DNA from: Cryobacterium sp. Y11
Lineage (GTDB): Bacteria; Actinomycetota; Actinomycetes; Actinomycetales; Microbacteriaceae
Direction: 5' to 3'
Length of the DNA stretch: 64,000 bases
Assembly (NCBI RefSeq): GCF_002929535.1
Contig: NZ_PJJO01000058.1
Span: 124,001-188,000, forward strand
A program made the translations under genes and the position numbers. The notes under the pieces were generated by a model that was given only the letters and a program-made list of their open reading frames with translations, was not told the DNA's origin and made no database searches. Each line of letters begins with the position of its first letter. The stretch's first letter is position 1. Below, one piece after another: positions 55,317 through 62,724 of this stretch.

Positions 55317-56304
55317 CGGGCGAGACAGTCTTGCGTGGGTCGAACTCGGCCAGGTCGCGGACGGCCTCATCGATCTTGGTCAGTACCTCGGCGTCGAGCT
55401 GCACTCCGGCGGCCTTGACGTTGTCGGCGACCTGATCGGGGCGCGAGGCACCCATGATGGCGGAGGCGACGTTCTTGTTCGCGAGCACCCAGGCGAGCGC
55501 GAGCTGCGCCATGGTCAGGCCGAGGTCGTCGGCGATCGGGCGCAGCTTCTGCACGGCAGTGAGAACCTCGGTACTCATCCAACGCTTGATCGTGTTGGCG
55601 CCGCCCTTGGCATCCGTTGCCCTGCTGCCTGCAAGGAGCGCCTGACCCGGCAGATATTTGCCGGTGAGTACGCCCTGAGCCACGGGGGACCAAACGATCT
55701 GCGAGACACCGAGCTCCTCGGCGGCCGGAACCACCTCCGACTCAATCACGCGCCAGAGCATTGAGTACTGCGGCTGGTTGGAGATCAACTGAATGCCGAG
55801 TTCGCGGGCCAGTTTGTGTCCGGCGCGCAGCTGCTCGGCGTTCCACTCGCTCACCCCGATGTAGAGGGCTTTGCCCTGGCGCACGACGTCGGCGAAGGCC
55901 TGCATCGTCTCCTCGAGTGGGGTCTCAACGTCGTAGCGGTGCGCCTGGTACAGGTCGACGTAGTCGGTCTGTAGCCGGGTGAGGGAGCCGTCGATCGACT
56001 CGAGGATGTGCTTGCGCGAGAGTCCGACGTCGTTGTGGCCCTTCGGGCCGGTGGGGCCGAACACCTTGGTGAAGATCTCGAGGGACTGGCGGCGTTCGCC
56101 CTTGAGTGCGTTGCCGAGCACCTGCTCTGCCATGGTGTTGGCATAGACATCCGCGGTGTCGAAGGAGCTGATTCCCACGTCCAGGGCCGCGCGCACGCAG
56201 GCCGTTGCGGTGTCATTTTCGATCTGAGACCCGTGGGTGAGCCAGTTGCCGTAGGTGATTTCGGAGACTTTCAGCCCGCTGTTTCCGAGGTAACGAAATT
56301 CCAT
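55300..56304 (-). CDS. Aldo/keto reductase
   Basis: This 334-aa (beta/alpha)8 NADPH-dependent reductase, of the voltage-gated K-channel beta/YhdN group, has SSFDTADVYANTMAEQVLG (catalytic Asp, Tyr), YVDLYQAHRYD (Lys/His region), and ALAWVLANKNVASAIMGASRPDQVADN for the coenzyme. It may reduce xylose or related sugars to polyols, matching the alditol oxidase and xylA neighbours. It is divergent from the HNH relic/ROK region and preceded by a ROK-type operator candidate. Confidence 0.9.
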   Translation of the reverse strand: MEFRYLGNSGLKVSEITYGNWLTHGSQIENDTATACVRAALDVGISSFDTADVYANTMAEQVLGNALKGERRQSLEIFTKVFGPTGPKGHNDVGLSRKHILESIDGSLTRLQTDYVDLYQAHRYDVETPLEETMQAFADVVRQGKALYIGVSEWNAEQLRAGHKLARELGIQLISNQPQYSMLWRVIESEVVPAAEELGVSQIVWSPVAQGVLTGKYLPGQALLAGSRATDAKGGANTIKRWMSTEVLTAVQKLRPIADDLGLTMAQLALAWVLANKNVASAIMGASRPDQVADNVKAAGVQLDAEVLTKIDEAVRDLAEFDPRKTVSPEQREA

Positions 56305-56330
56305 GGAGTCCCTGTCTGCCAGCTTCGCTG

Positions 56331-56360
56331 ACGATTTGTTGACAGGGGCAACGTATCACG
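56331..56360. promoter_or_regulatory. Candidate ROK operator upstream of aldo/keto reductase
   Basis: The 30 bases beginning ACGATTTGTTGAC and containing GGGGCAACGTAT match 57181-57210 (upstream of the ROK gene) in 23 of 30 positions. It contains GTTG-N7-CAAC and shares GATTTGTTGA with the xylA upstream site. It is 27-56 bases upstream of the reductase start. Confidence 0.55.
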
Positions 56361-56379
56361 GCGCCGTGAACTTCCGTCT

Positions 56380-56543
56380 GTGCGAATCTCACGCTGGTCA
56401 ATTTGGGTGTGTCGTTCGGCCACGTACTTGGCGCCTCGTCCTGCATCGATCCGGGCGAGCAGGTTGTCGTCGAATTCCTTGAGAATCTGTAAGGCGGTTG
56501 GGATATCCGTGCCCGTTCTATCAAGTCGCCGCTGGAGATCCAC
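56380..56543 (-). pseudogene. Possible fragment of an unidentified protein
   Basis: A minus-strand frame from GTG 56543 reads LDRTGTDIPTALQILKEF followed by DDNLLARIDAGRGAKYVAE, which looks protein-like (amphipathic helices, normal codon usage). After about 55 residues it decays into the promoter of the reductase. I do not recognise the family. It may be a relic or a tiny real gene. It occupies the gap 56361-56659, which otherwise shows nothing. Confidence 0.3.
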
Positions 56544-56659
56544 CTCGATGCACCAAAAATTTAATGGTCATAAGGCAGTAGTCGAAAATTTTCTCCGTTT
56601 CGTGAGCTGGTCCCTGTCGGCACGGATGACACCGCGAGAGTGGGTGAATAATTGCGCGC

Positions 56660-57247
56660 GTGCTGATCCCCGGCGCAGCAGCGTTCGGCACCGAGCCGTT
56701 CAGTGCGCACCCGTTCAGTGCCGACTCGTTCACTGGCGACACCCGTTTCGACGGCGACCGCCGCACCGCCGGCGAAAAACGTGCCGACATCCTCCGATCG
56801 GTGTGTGAAGCGGCCGCACGCGACCCGCAGACCCCGACCATGGGCGGCGCAGCCCCCACCGTCATGGTGCACATCAACGCCGCCGACCTTGACCAAGGCC
56901 GCGGCGTCGGCTGGATCGACGGTATCGAAGCCCCCATATCGTTTCGCCGCGTGAAAGAACTCATCTGCACCAGCGGCTACAAACACGCCCTCTTCGGCGA
57001 CAACGGTGATGTGCTCTACCTCGGCACCACAATCCGCTGCTTCACCGCCACACAACGCGCAGCCATCGCCGCCCGCGACGAAGGCTGCATCATCCCCGGC
57101 TGCAACATCCCCGCACGCTGGTGCGAAGTCCACTATGCCGATATTCGTATTATGCCAGTCCCGTGCTGCGAACGATGGGGACATTTTGTAGGCTGGGGCA
57201 ACGTATTGCGAGGACAGGCAGCGCCCGCATCGGAGCCTGAATGTTAA
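56660..57247 (+). pseudogene. HNH endonuclease (DUF222/13E12 type) relic
   Basis: The frame encodes a mid and C-terminal part of an actinobacterial 13E12/DUF222 HNH protein: TVMVHINAADLDQGRGVGWIDG, LGTTIRCFTATQRAAIAARDEGCIIPGCNIPARWCEVHY. The N-terminal DUF222 domain (about 250 residues) is missing, and at the HNH core the sequence breaks off: HH becomes HY and the rest is unrelated. It therefore lacks both ends and cannot be a nuclease. GTG 56660 is only the first start-like codon. Confidence 0.85.
57181..57210. promoter_or_regulatory. Candidate ROK operator, second copy
   Basis: The 30 bases beginning ACATTTTGTAGGC and containing GGGGCAACGTAT repeat the element at 56331-56360 in the same orientation. 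It lies 56-85 bases before the ROK gene start, fitting autoregulation. The two copies bracket the HNH relic. Confidence 0.5.
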
Positions 57248-57265
57248 ACGGAAAGGAGGGGCGCC

Positions 57266-58501
57266 ATGCAGGGCAATAGTCATGACGACGTGCGTCGCCA
57301 CAACCTGTCGACAATTCTGCGACTCGTACACCGGGGCGGGGCGGCGTCCCGCGCGCAGCTAACCCGGCAGACCGGCCTGAACCGGTCGACGGTCGGTACA
57401 TTAGTCGCTGAGCTGGGCGAGCGCGGGCTGGTCGAGGAGCGCACGCCCGATCCCACCAAGCTGGCCGGTCGCCCCAGCCCGATCGTCGTGGCGAGCGACC
57501 GCGTCGTCGCCATCGCGGTGAACCCCGAGATCGACGCGATCACCGTGGGAGTGGTCGCCTTGAGTGGCGTCGTGCACCGCAGCATCCGCTTTGCGACGTC
57601 GTCGTCGCCGACGGCGGTCGAGGCCGTGGCGATCACCGCAGGCATCGTCGACGATCTGCGGAACGCCTTGAGTCAATATTCCATAATCGGCATAGGTCTG
57701 GCGGTACCGGGGCTGGTGCGCGCATCGGACGGTTTGGTGCGCCACGCACCGCACCTCGGCTGGGTCGACGAGCCGCTGTGCGACCTGCTCGCGGCGGCAA
57801 CGGGCCTGCCCGTCGTCGCCGCCAACGACGCTAGTCTCGGCGCGAGCGCGGAACGCTATTTCGGTGCCGGGCAGGGCATGACCGACCTCATCTATCTCAA
57901 CGGCGGGTCGAGCGGCATCGGCGGCGGCCTGGTCGTCGGGGGAATGGCGACCGGTGGCCGTGCGGGCTACGCCGGGGAATTCGGGCACACCCGGGTCAGC
58001 GCGAGCGGGCGTGCCGACTCGGCCGGCATCGCGGGAACACTCGAAGCCGAGGTCACCCGCGACGCCCTGCTCACGGTGCTGGGCCTCCAGGCGAGCGAAA
58101 CGGATGCCGACACCCTCGAACGCGCGCTGCTCGCCTCCGACTCGCCATCAGTGCACGCCGAGGTCGGGCGGCAGCTCGACTTTCTGGCCGTCGCCCTGGC
58201 CGGCGCGGTCAACGTGCTCAACCCGCAGCTGATCGTGCTCGGCGGGTTTCTCGCCGCTCTGCACGCCGCGGACCCCGACCGGCTCAGCCGCGCGGTCGCC
58301 GCACTGTCGCTGGGGACCGCGTTCGACGGTGTGCAGATCGCTCCCGCGCTGCTCGGCTCGAATCTGCTCCTGATCGGGGCGGCCGAGCTGGCTTTCGAGG
58401 CGCTTCTGCTCGACCCGCAGCTGGATCGTGGGAATACTTTGGGGCTGCCCGCGCTTAGCGTAAAAGCTGCGGGTTCGCCCGCCGCCAGTATTCCTCATTA
58501 G
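57266..58501 (+). CDS. ROK-family transcriptional regulator, XylR-like
   Basis: This 411-aa regulator has a winged helix (RAQLTRQTGLNRSTVGTLVAELGERGLVEE) and a ROK domain (VVAIAVNPEIDAITVGVVAL, IGIGLAVPGLVRASDG, VVAANDASLGASAERYFG, GGSSGIGGGLVVGG). The ROK zinc-Cys motif is absent (HTRVSASGRADSAGIAGTLEAEV). Its location beside xylA, aldo/keto reductase and alditol oxidase suggests control of xylose/polyol genes via the operator candidates at 52729, 56331 and 57181. ATG 57266 follows AAAGGAGGGGC. Confidence 0.88.
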   Translation: MQGNSHDDVRRHNLSTILRLVHRGGAASRAQLTRQTGLNRSTVGTLVAELGERGLVEERTPDPTKLAGRPSPIVVASDRVVAIAVNPEIDAITVGVVALSGVVHRSIRFATSSSPTAVEAVAITAGIVDDLRNALSQYSIIGIGLAVPGLVRASDGLVRHAPHLGWVDEPLCDLLAAATGLPVVAANDASLGASAERYFGAGQGMTDLIYLNGGSSGIGGGLVVGGMATGGRAGYAGEFGHTRVSASGRADSAGIAGTLEAEVTRDALLTVLGLQASETDADTLERALLASDSPSVHAEVGRQLDFLAVALAGAVNVLNPQLIVLGGFLAALHAADPDRLSRAVAALSLGTAFDGVQIAPALLGSNLLLIGAAELAFEALLLDPQLDRGNTLGLPALSVKAAGSPAASIPH

Positions 58502-58523
58502 ACCAACCAAGGACATCCGCTTC

Positions 58524-59801
58524 GTGATTACTGCCAGCATTCCCGTGGTTACCGCCGCGCAACTAACCTCAACTGCTGTGCACCCCGGGGACACGCTGTC
58601 CCGTCGGCAGCGCATCGTCTACATTATTATTCTCGGCGCCCTCACGGCACTCGGGCCGTTCACGATCGACCTGTATCTGCCGGCCTTCCCGACGCTCGAG
58701 AGTGAATTTGGGGTGTTGCCCGCGGTCATTCAGCTCACCCTGACGGGAACCATGATCGGTTTCGGGTTCGGGCAGCTCGTCGTGGGGCCGTGGAGCGACA
58801 AGGTTGGCCGTCGGCTGCCGCTGATGCTCGCCACCGGCGTGCACATTCTCGCCTGCGTCGGTGCCGCCATGTCCAACGACATCGTCATGCTCGCGGTGTT
58901 TCGCGTGCTGCAGGGTTTTGGTGCAGCGGCCGGTGCTGTGGTGGCGATGGCAATGGTACGCGACCTGTTCGGTGGCAAGCCGCTCGTGAAGATGCTCTCG
59001 CGCCTCGCCCTTGTCAGCGGTCTCGCGCCCGTGCTCGCGCCGGTCATTGGCTCCCAGCTGCTGCTCGTGATGAACTGGCGCGGCATCTTCTGGGCGCTCG
59101 CCGCCTACGGAATCATCGTCATTCTCGCCGTCGCGTTCTGGATCGTGGAGACCCTGCCGGAGGCCGAGCGGCACGCGAAGGGGCACAGCACCCTGGCGCA
59201 GCGCTACAAGGCGGTGCTGAGCGACCGTACCTTCGTGGGCGTCGCCCTTATCGGCGCGATGACGTTCACCGGGCTGTTCTCCTACCTCTCGGCGTCGCCG
59301 TTTCTTTTTCAGGATGTCTACCAGTTCAGTCCGCAGGAATACGGCCTGTTGTTTGCCGTGAACTCGCTCGGCGTCGTCACGGGCGTGCAGTTGAGTTCGC
59401 GCCTGATGCATCGATATAACATTGGGCCGCAGTGGATTTTGTCGGTCTCCACGGTTGTGCTGTTGCTCACCGCCGCGGCGATCGTACTGTTCGACTCTGC
59501 CGGTATGGGCATCTGGGGCACCCTCGTTCCACTGTGGTTCTTCATCGCGGCGTGCGGCTTTACACTACCGAGCGTGCAGGTCATCGCGCTCAACGCGCAT
59601 GGGCACGAGGCTGGAACCGCAGCATCACTGCTCGGCGCGGCGAACTTCGGCGTTGCCGGTTTGATCTCTCCGATTGTGGGACTGCTGGGTGTGGGAACGG
59701 CCATTCCGATGGCATCCGTTATGGGAGTCACTGCCGTGATATCGCTGCTGTCGCTCTGGCTGGTCGTGCGGCCGCGCACGGTGCCGGCGCTCGAGCGCTA
59801 A
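58524..59801 (+). CDS. MFS multidrug exporter, Bcr/CflA type
   Basis: This 425-aa, 12-helix transporter has LGPFTIDLYLPAFPTLESEF in TM1, QLVVGPWSDKVGRRLPLMLA (motif A) and RVLQGFGAAAGAVVAMAMVRDLFGG, the hallmarks of the Bcr/CflA (DHA1) subfamily. These proteins export bicyclomycin, chloramphenicol or sulfonamides; the native substrate is unknown. The start is GTG 58524, 22 bases after the ROK gene. Confidence 0.9.
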   Translation: MITASIPVVTAAQLTSTAVHPGDTLSRRQRIVYIIILGALTALGPFTIDLYLPAFPTLESEFGVLPAVIQLTLTGTMIGFGFGQLVVGPWSDKVGRRLPLMLATGVHILACVGAAMSNDIVMLAVFRVLQGFGAAAGAVVAMAMVRDLFGGKPLVKMLSRLALVSGLAPVLAPVIGSQLLLVMNWRGIFWALAAYGIIVILAVAFWIVETLPEAERHAKGHSTLAQRYKAVLSDRTFVGVALIGAMTFTGLFSYLSASPFLFQDVYQFSPQEYGLLFAVNSLGVVTGVQLSSRLMHRYNIGPQWILSVSTVVLLLTAAAIVLFDSAGMGIWGTLVPLWFFIAACGFTLPSVQVIALNAHGHEAGTAASLLGAANFGVAGLISPIVGLLGVGTAIPMASVMGVTAVISLLSLWLVVRPRTVPALER

Positions 59802-59925
59802 GGCCGCGCGGTGGCCCCGGCCCACCGACCGGGCCCAGGCTCGGTGCGCACACGGGGGGGAGCGGATGACGCGGGTTCGGCCCGCCGGTGGCCTAATCGG
59901 GGGGTGGCTGTTCTACGATGGCGAG

Positions 59926-60639
59926 ATGACCAACCCTCAGCCTCCCGAACGCGCGGCTGACCCGGCGGCCCGACGGGTATCGCGCCGCTGGCCCGTGATC
60001 AGCGGGCTCTCCGCCCTCGCGCTGGCCGCCCTGCTCGGTATCGTTGTGGTCGTGCGCTCCAACGGACTCGCCCTCGAGGTCGACACCGAGTGGATGGACG
60101 AGGTCATTGAACACCGATCCCCGATCTGGGAGATTCCCTCCCTCTTTATGAACGCCCTCGGCGGCGGCTTGTTCGGGGTGCTGATCGTGCCGTTCGTGAT
60201 CACCCTGGCCTTCGTGCTCATTAAACGACCATGGGCGGCGGGCTATTACCTCGTGGCTACCGTACTCAGCGCCGGCGGCGTGCAACTCCTGAAGCAACTC
60301 TTTGGACGGGCCCGCCCAGAAGACATGCTGGTCACCTCGGATTTCGGGTCGTTCCCTTCCGGCCACGTCGCCAATGCGGCGACCATGGCTGTGTGCCTGT
60401 TCATCATCTTTCCGCGGCTCTGGGTGGTGCTGGCCGGCGCCGCGTACACGGTCGTGATGCTGCTCAGCCGCACCTACCTCGGTGCGCACTGGCTGACCGA
60501 CACCATCGGCGGGCTGCTGCTCGGCGCGGGGGTTGCCATCGTGGTCTGGGCTCCGATGGCGGCCAAAATTGCCGGCGAACGCGAAATCGCCGTCCGGCTG
60601 CGGCTCGAACGAGACCGAAAGAGGGCGGCCCAATCGTGA
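59926..60639 (+). CDS. PAP2-family membrane phosphatase
   Basis: This 237-aa protein has about five or six helices and the complete lipid-phosphatase motifs: KQLFGRARPEDM (KX6RP), SFPSGHVANAATM (PSGH) and SRTYLGAHWLTDTIGG (SRX5H). It probably dephosphorylates a lipid phosphate or undecaprenyl diphosphate outside the membrane. ATG 59926 is preferred over an in-frame earlier ATG at 59866. Its stop overlaps the next gene by 4 bases. In the 59802-59925 gap a GC-rich hairpin at about 59811-59827 (GGTGG/CCACC) may end the MFS transcript. Confidence 0.9.
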   Translation: MTNPQPPERAADPAARRVSRRWPVISGLSALALAALLGIVVVVRSNGLALEVDTEWMDEVIEHRSPIWEIPSLFMNALGGGLFGVLIVPFVITLAFVLIKRPWAAGYYLVATVLSAGGVQLLKQLFGRARPEDMLVTSDFGSFPSGHVANAATMAVCLFIIFPRLWVVLAGAAYTVVMLLSRTYLGAHWLTDTIGGLLLGAGVAIVVWAPMAAKIAGEREIAVRLRLERDRKRAAQS

Positions 60640-62027
60640 CGAAAGTGACCCCGCGGCGCAATGGCGACGTGTCGTTCTGGTGGAACCAGCTCGGGCAACC
60701 CCCATCGCGGGCGCCCCTGCCGGGGTCGACCAGTGCCGATATTGTCATTGTTGGTGCTGGGTACACCGGCCTGTGGACCGCCTACTACCTGAAGAAGGCG
60801 GCGCCGCAGCTGCGCATCGTCGTGCTCGAGGCCCGTTTTGCCGGGTTCGGTGCCTCCGGCCGCAATGGTGGCTGGCTGACGAATTCAATCACCGGCGGCC
60901 GCGACCAGTACGTTAAGGCGCACGGCAGACCGCTGGTCGAACGCTTTCAGTCCGCCATGAATGAGACCGTCGATGAGGTCATTCGTGTCGCCGCCGCTGA
61001 GGGTATTGACGCCGGCATCGTCAAGGGCGGCGAGTTCACGGTCGCCTATGACGACCCGCAACAGTACCGGCTCGAGGCTGCGGCGCGGGCCGAACAGGCC
61101 TGGCCGCAGACCGATGTGGAGTTGCTCTCGAAGGCCCAGGCGCAGAACCGCATCAACGTGGCTGGAACTACCGGGGGCATGTGGCATCCACACTGCGCCC
61201 GCCTCAATCCGGCCCAGCTCGTGGCCGGGCTGGCGAGCACGGTGGTGGCGCTGGGCGTTGAGCTGTACGAAAATACCACGGTGAGTGAGATTGCCGCCAA
61301 CCGGGCGGTGACCGAGCACGGCACGGTCGAGGCCGCGTTCGTCGTGCGCGCTACGGAGGGTTTCACGGCCGGCCTGAAGGGTTTGCATCGAGCCTGGCTT
61401 CCGATGAATTCCTCGCTGATCGCGACCGAGCCGCTCGACGCATCCGTTTGGCACAAGATCGGCTGGTCGGGCCGGGAAACCCTAGGCGACATGGCGCACG
61501 CCTATATGTACGCGCAGCGCACCATCGACGACCGCATCGCGATCGGCGGGCGGGGCGTGCCATACCGATTCGGTTCGAAAACGGATGCCGACGGCCGGAC
61601 CCCGCAAGCCACCATCGACGCCCTGAGGAAAATCCTCGTGCGGTTCTTTCCGGCCACTGCCACTGCACGCATCGACCACGCGTGGTCTGGCGTGCTCGGG
61701 GTGCCCCGGGATTGGGCTGCCACCGTTGGTCTCGACCCGCAGACCGGACTGGCCTGGGCCGGAGGGTATGTGGGCACCGGCGTCGCGACCGCAAACTTGG
61801 CCGGCCGCACACTGACCGACCTGATTCTCGGCAGCAGCAGCGCACTCACCGAGCTGCCCTGGGTGAACCATCGGGTGCGCCCGTGGGAGCCGGAACCGTT
61901 GCGCTGGCTCGCGGTCACGGCGTTGTACCGAGCCTATTCGTTCGCCGATCGCACCGAATTGACCGGCCGCCGCACGACGTCACCGGTCGCGCGGGTGGCG
62001 GACGTGGTGTCTGGGCGCGGGCACTAG
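60636..62027 (+). CDS. FAD-dependent amine/amino-acid oxidoreductase (DAO family)
   Basis: This 463-aa flavoprotein has SADIVIVGAGYTGLWTAYYL (FAD), FAGFGASGRNGGWLTN, a typical DAO segment, and IDHAWSGVLGVPRDWAATVGL with GYVGTGVATANLAGRTLTDLI near the C-terminus. This is the PuuB-like gamma-glutamylputrescine oxidase type. GTG 60636 overlaps the PAP2 stop by 4 bases (GTGA). The amine substrate is unknown. Confidence 0.87.
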   Translation: MTKVTPRRNGDVSFWWNQLGQPPSRAPLPGSTSADIVIVGAGYTGLWTAYYLKKAAPQLRIVVLEARFAGFGASGRNGGWLTNSITGGRDQYVKAHGRPLVERFQSAMNETVDEVIRVAAAEGIDAGIVKGGEFTVAYDDPQQYRLEAAARAEQAWPQTDVELLSKAQAQNRINVAGTTGGMWHPHCARLNPAQLVAGLASTVVALGVELYENTTVSEIAANRAVTEHGTVEAAFVVRATEGFTAGLKGLHRAWLPMNSSLIATEPLDASVWHKIGWSGRETLGDMAHAYMYAQRTIDDRIAIGGRGVPYRFGSKTDADGRTPQATIDALRKILVRFFPATATARIDHAWSGVLGVPRDWAATVGLDPQTGLAWAGGYVGTGVATANLAGRTLTDLILGSSSALTELPWVNHRVRPWEPEPLRWLAVTALYRAYSFADRTELTGRRTTSPVARVADVVSGRGH

Positions 62028-62584
62028 CCGGTCAGCTGGGCTGCGCGGCGCACCAGGCGGTGCCGGAGCTGGGGCCGCAGCTGGTCGAGTTCGACCGCCG
62101 TGAGCGGGTCGGGTAGGCGCAGCGCGGCGATGCCCAGCCCGTCGATCACGCTCTCAAGCGCTGATCGCGACCACAGGTGACCACTCAGGTGCAGCAGCAC
62201 GTCGTCGTCAGAGTCGAGCACATAGAGATGTGGCAGATACTCGACCGTGCTGCTCTGATACAGATCGACCAGCAGAAGACTGCCGATAGTGCTGGTGGCA
62301 AGGCGTGTCCGGTGACCGAGCAAGCCCCGAATAGAGAGACCGTCGGTGTTGACTTTGAGGGTCATTTTGTTGACCCCGACGACGAAGATCGCGCCGACGG
62401 TGGTGAGTCCGCTTTGAGCCTCGAGCACAAAAGGCCAGGTCTGGCGCGGAATGGACAGCCAATACAACACGGCAAAGAGCGGGATAAACAAGGCGAGCGC
62501 CCCAATGATCGCGTGCGGCACGATCCGCTCTCGCGGGCGCAATACCCGTTTTTGTAGTCGTTCGCTCCCCGCGTGCATCATCAT
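62024..62584 (-). CDS. Small membrane protein, possible PH-like domain
   Basis: This 186-aa protein has a basic N-terminus, two helices (IVPHAIIGALALFIPLFAVLYWLSI and FVLEAQSGLTTVGAIFVVGV) and a C-terminal beta-rich domain (MTLKVNTDGLSIRGLLGHRTRLATSTIGSLLLVDLY) resembling bacterial PH domains. ATG 62584 follows GGGGGA; longer readings to 62734 have no support. It converges with the amine oxidase gene, sharing CTAG at the stops. No family name can be given. Confidence 0.7.
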   Translation of the reverse strand: MMMHAGSERLQKRVLRPRERIVPHAIIGALALFIPLFAVLYWLSIPRQTWPFVLEAQSGLTTVGAIFVVGVNKMTLKVNTDGLSIRGLLGHRTRLATSTIGSLLLVDLYQSSTVEYLPHLYVLDSDDDVLLHLSGHLWSRSALESVIDGLGIAALRLPDPLTAVELDQLRPQLRHRLVRRAAQLTG

Positions 62585-62724
62585 TGATTTCCCCCGTTCT
62601 CGAGTATTGCGCACATGCTGCGACGGTGATGCGCCCCAGAGAGGGGCTAGACGCAGCGCTCCTCCGCGGCTGCATTGGCGGGTCGCAGAATTACGTGTCG
62701 GCGCCCCCGCGTAGAGTTGGATCC

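Noticed and set aside
59805..59850. Third copy of the GGGCCC palindromic element
   Set aside because: It contains GGCCCCGGCCCACC and CCGGGCCCAGG words but lacks the TTTATAAA core and the long palindromes; it is more likely a terminator hairpin.
60231..60635. N-terminal extension of the amine oxidase into the PAP2 gene
   Set aside because: The extension is Arg/His-rich and overlaps the PAP2 motifs in another frame; GTG 60636 with GTGA overlap gives the family start.
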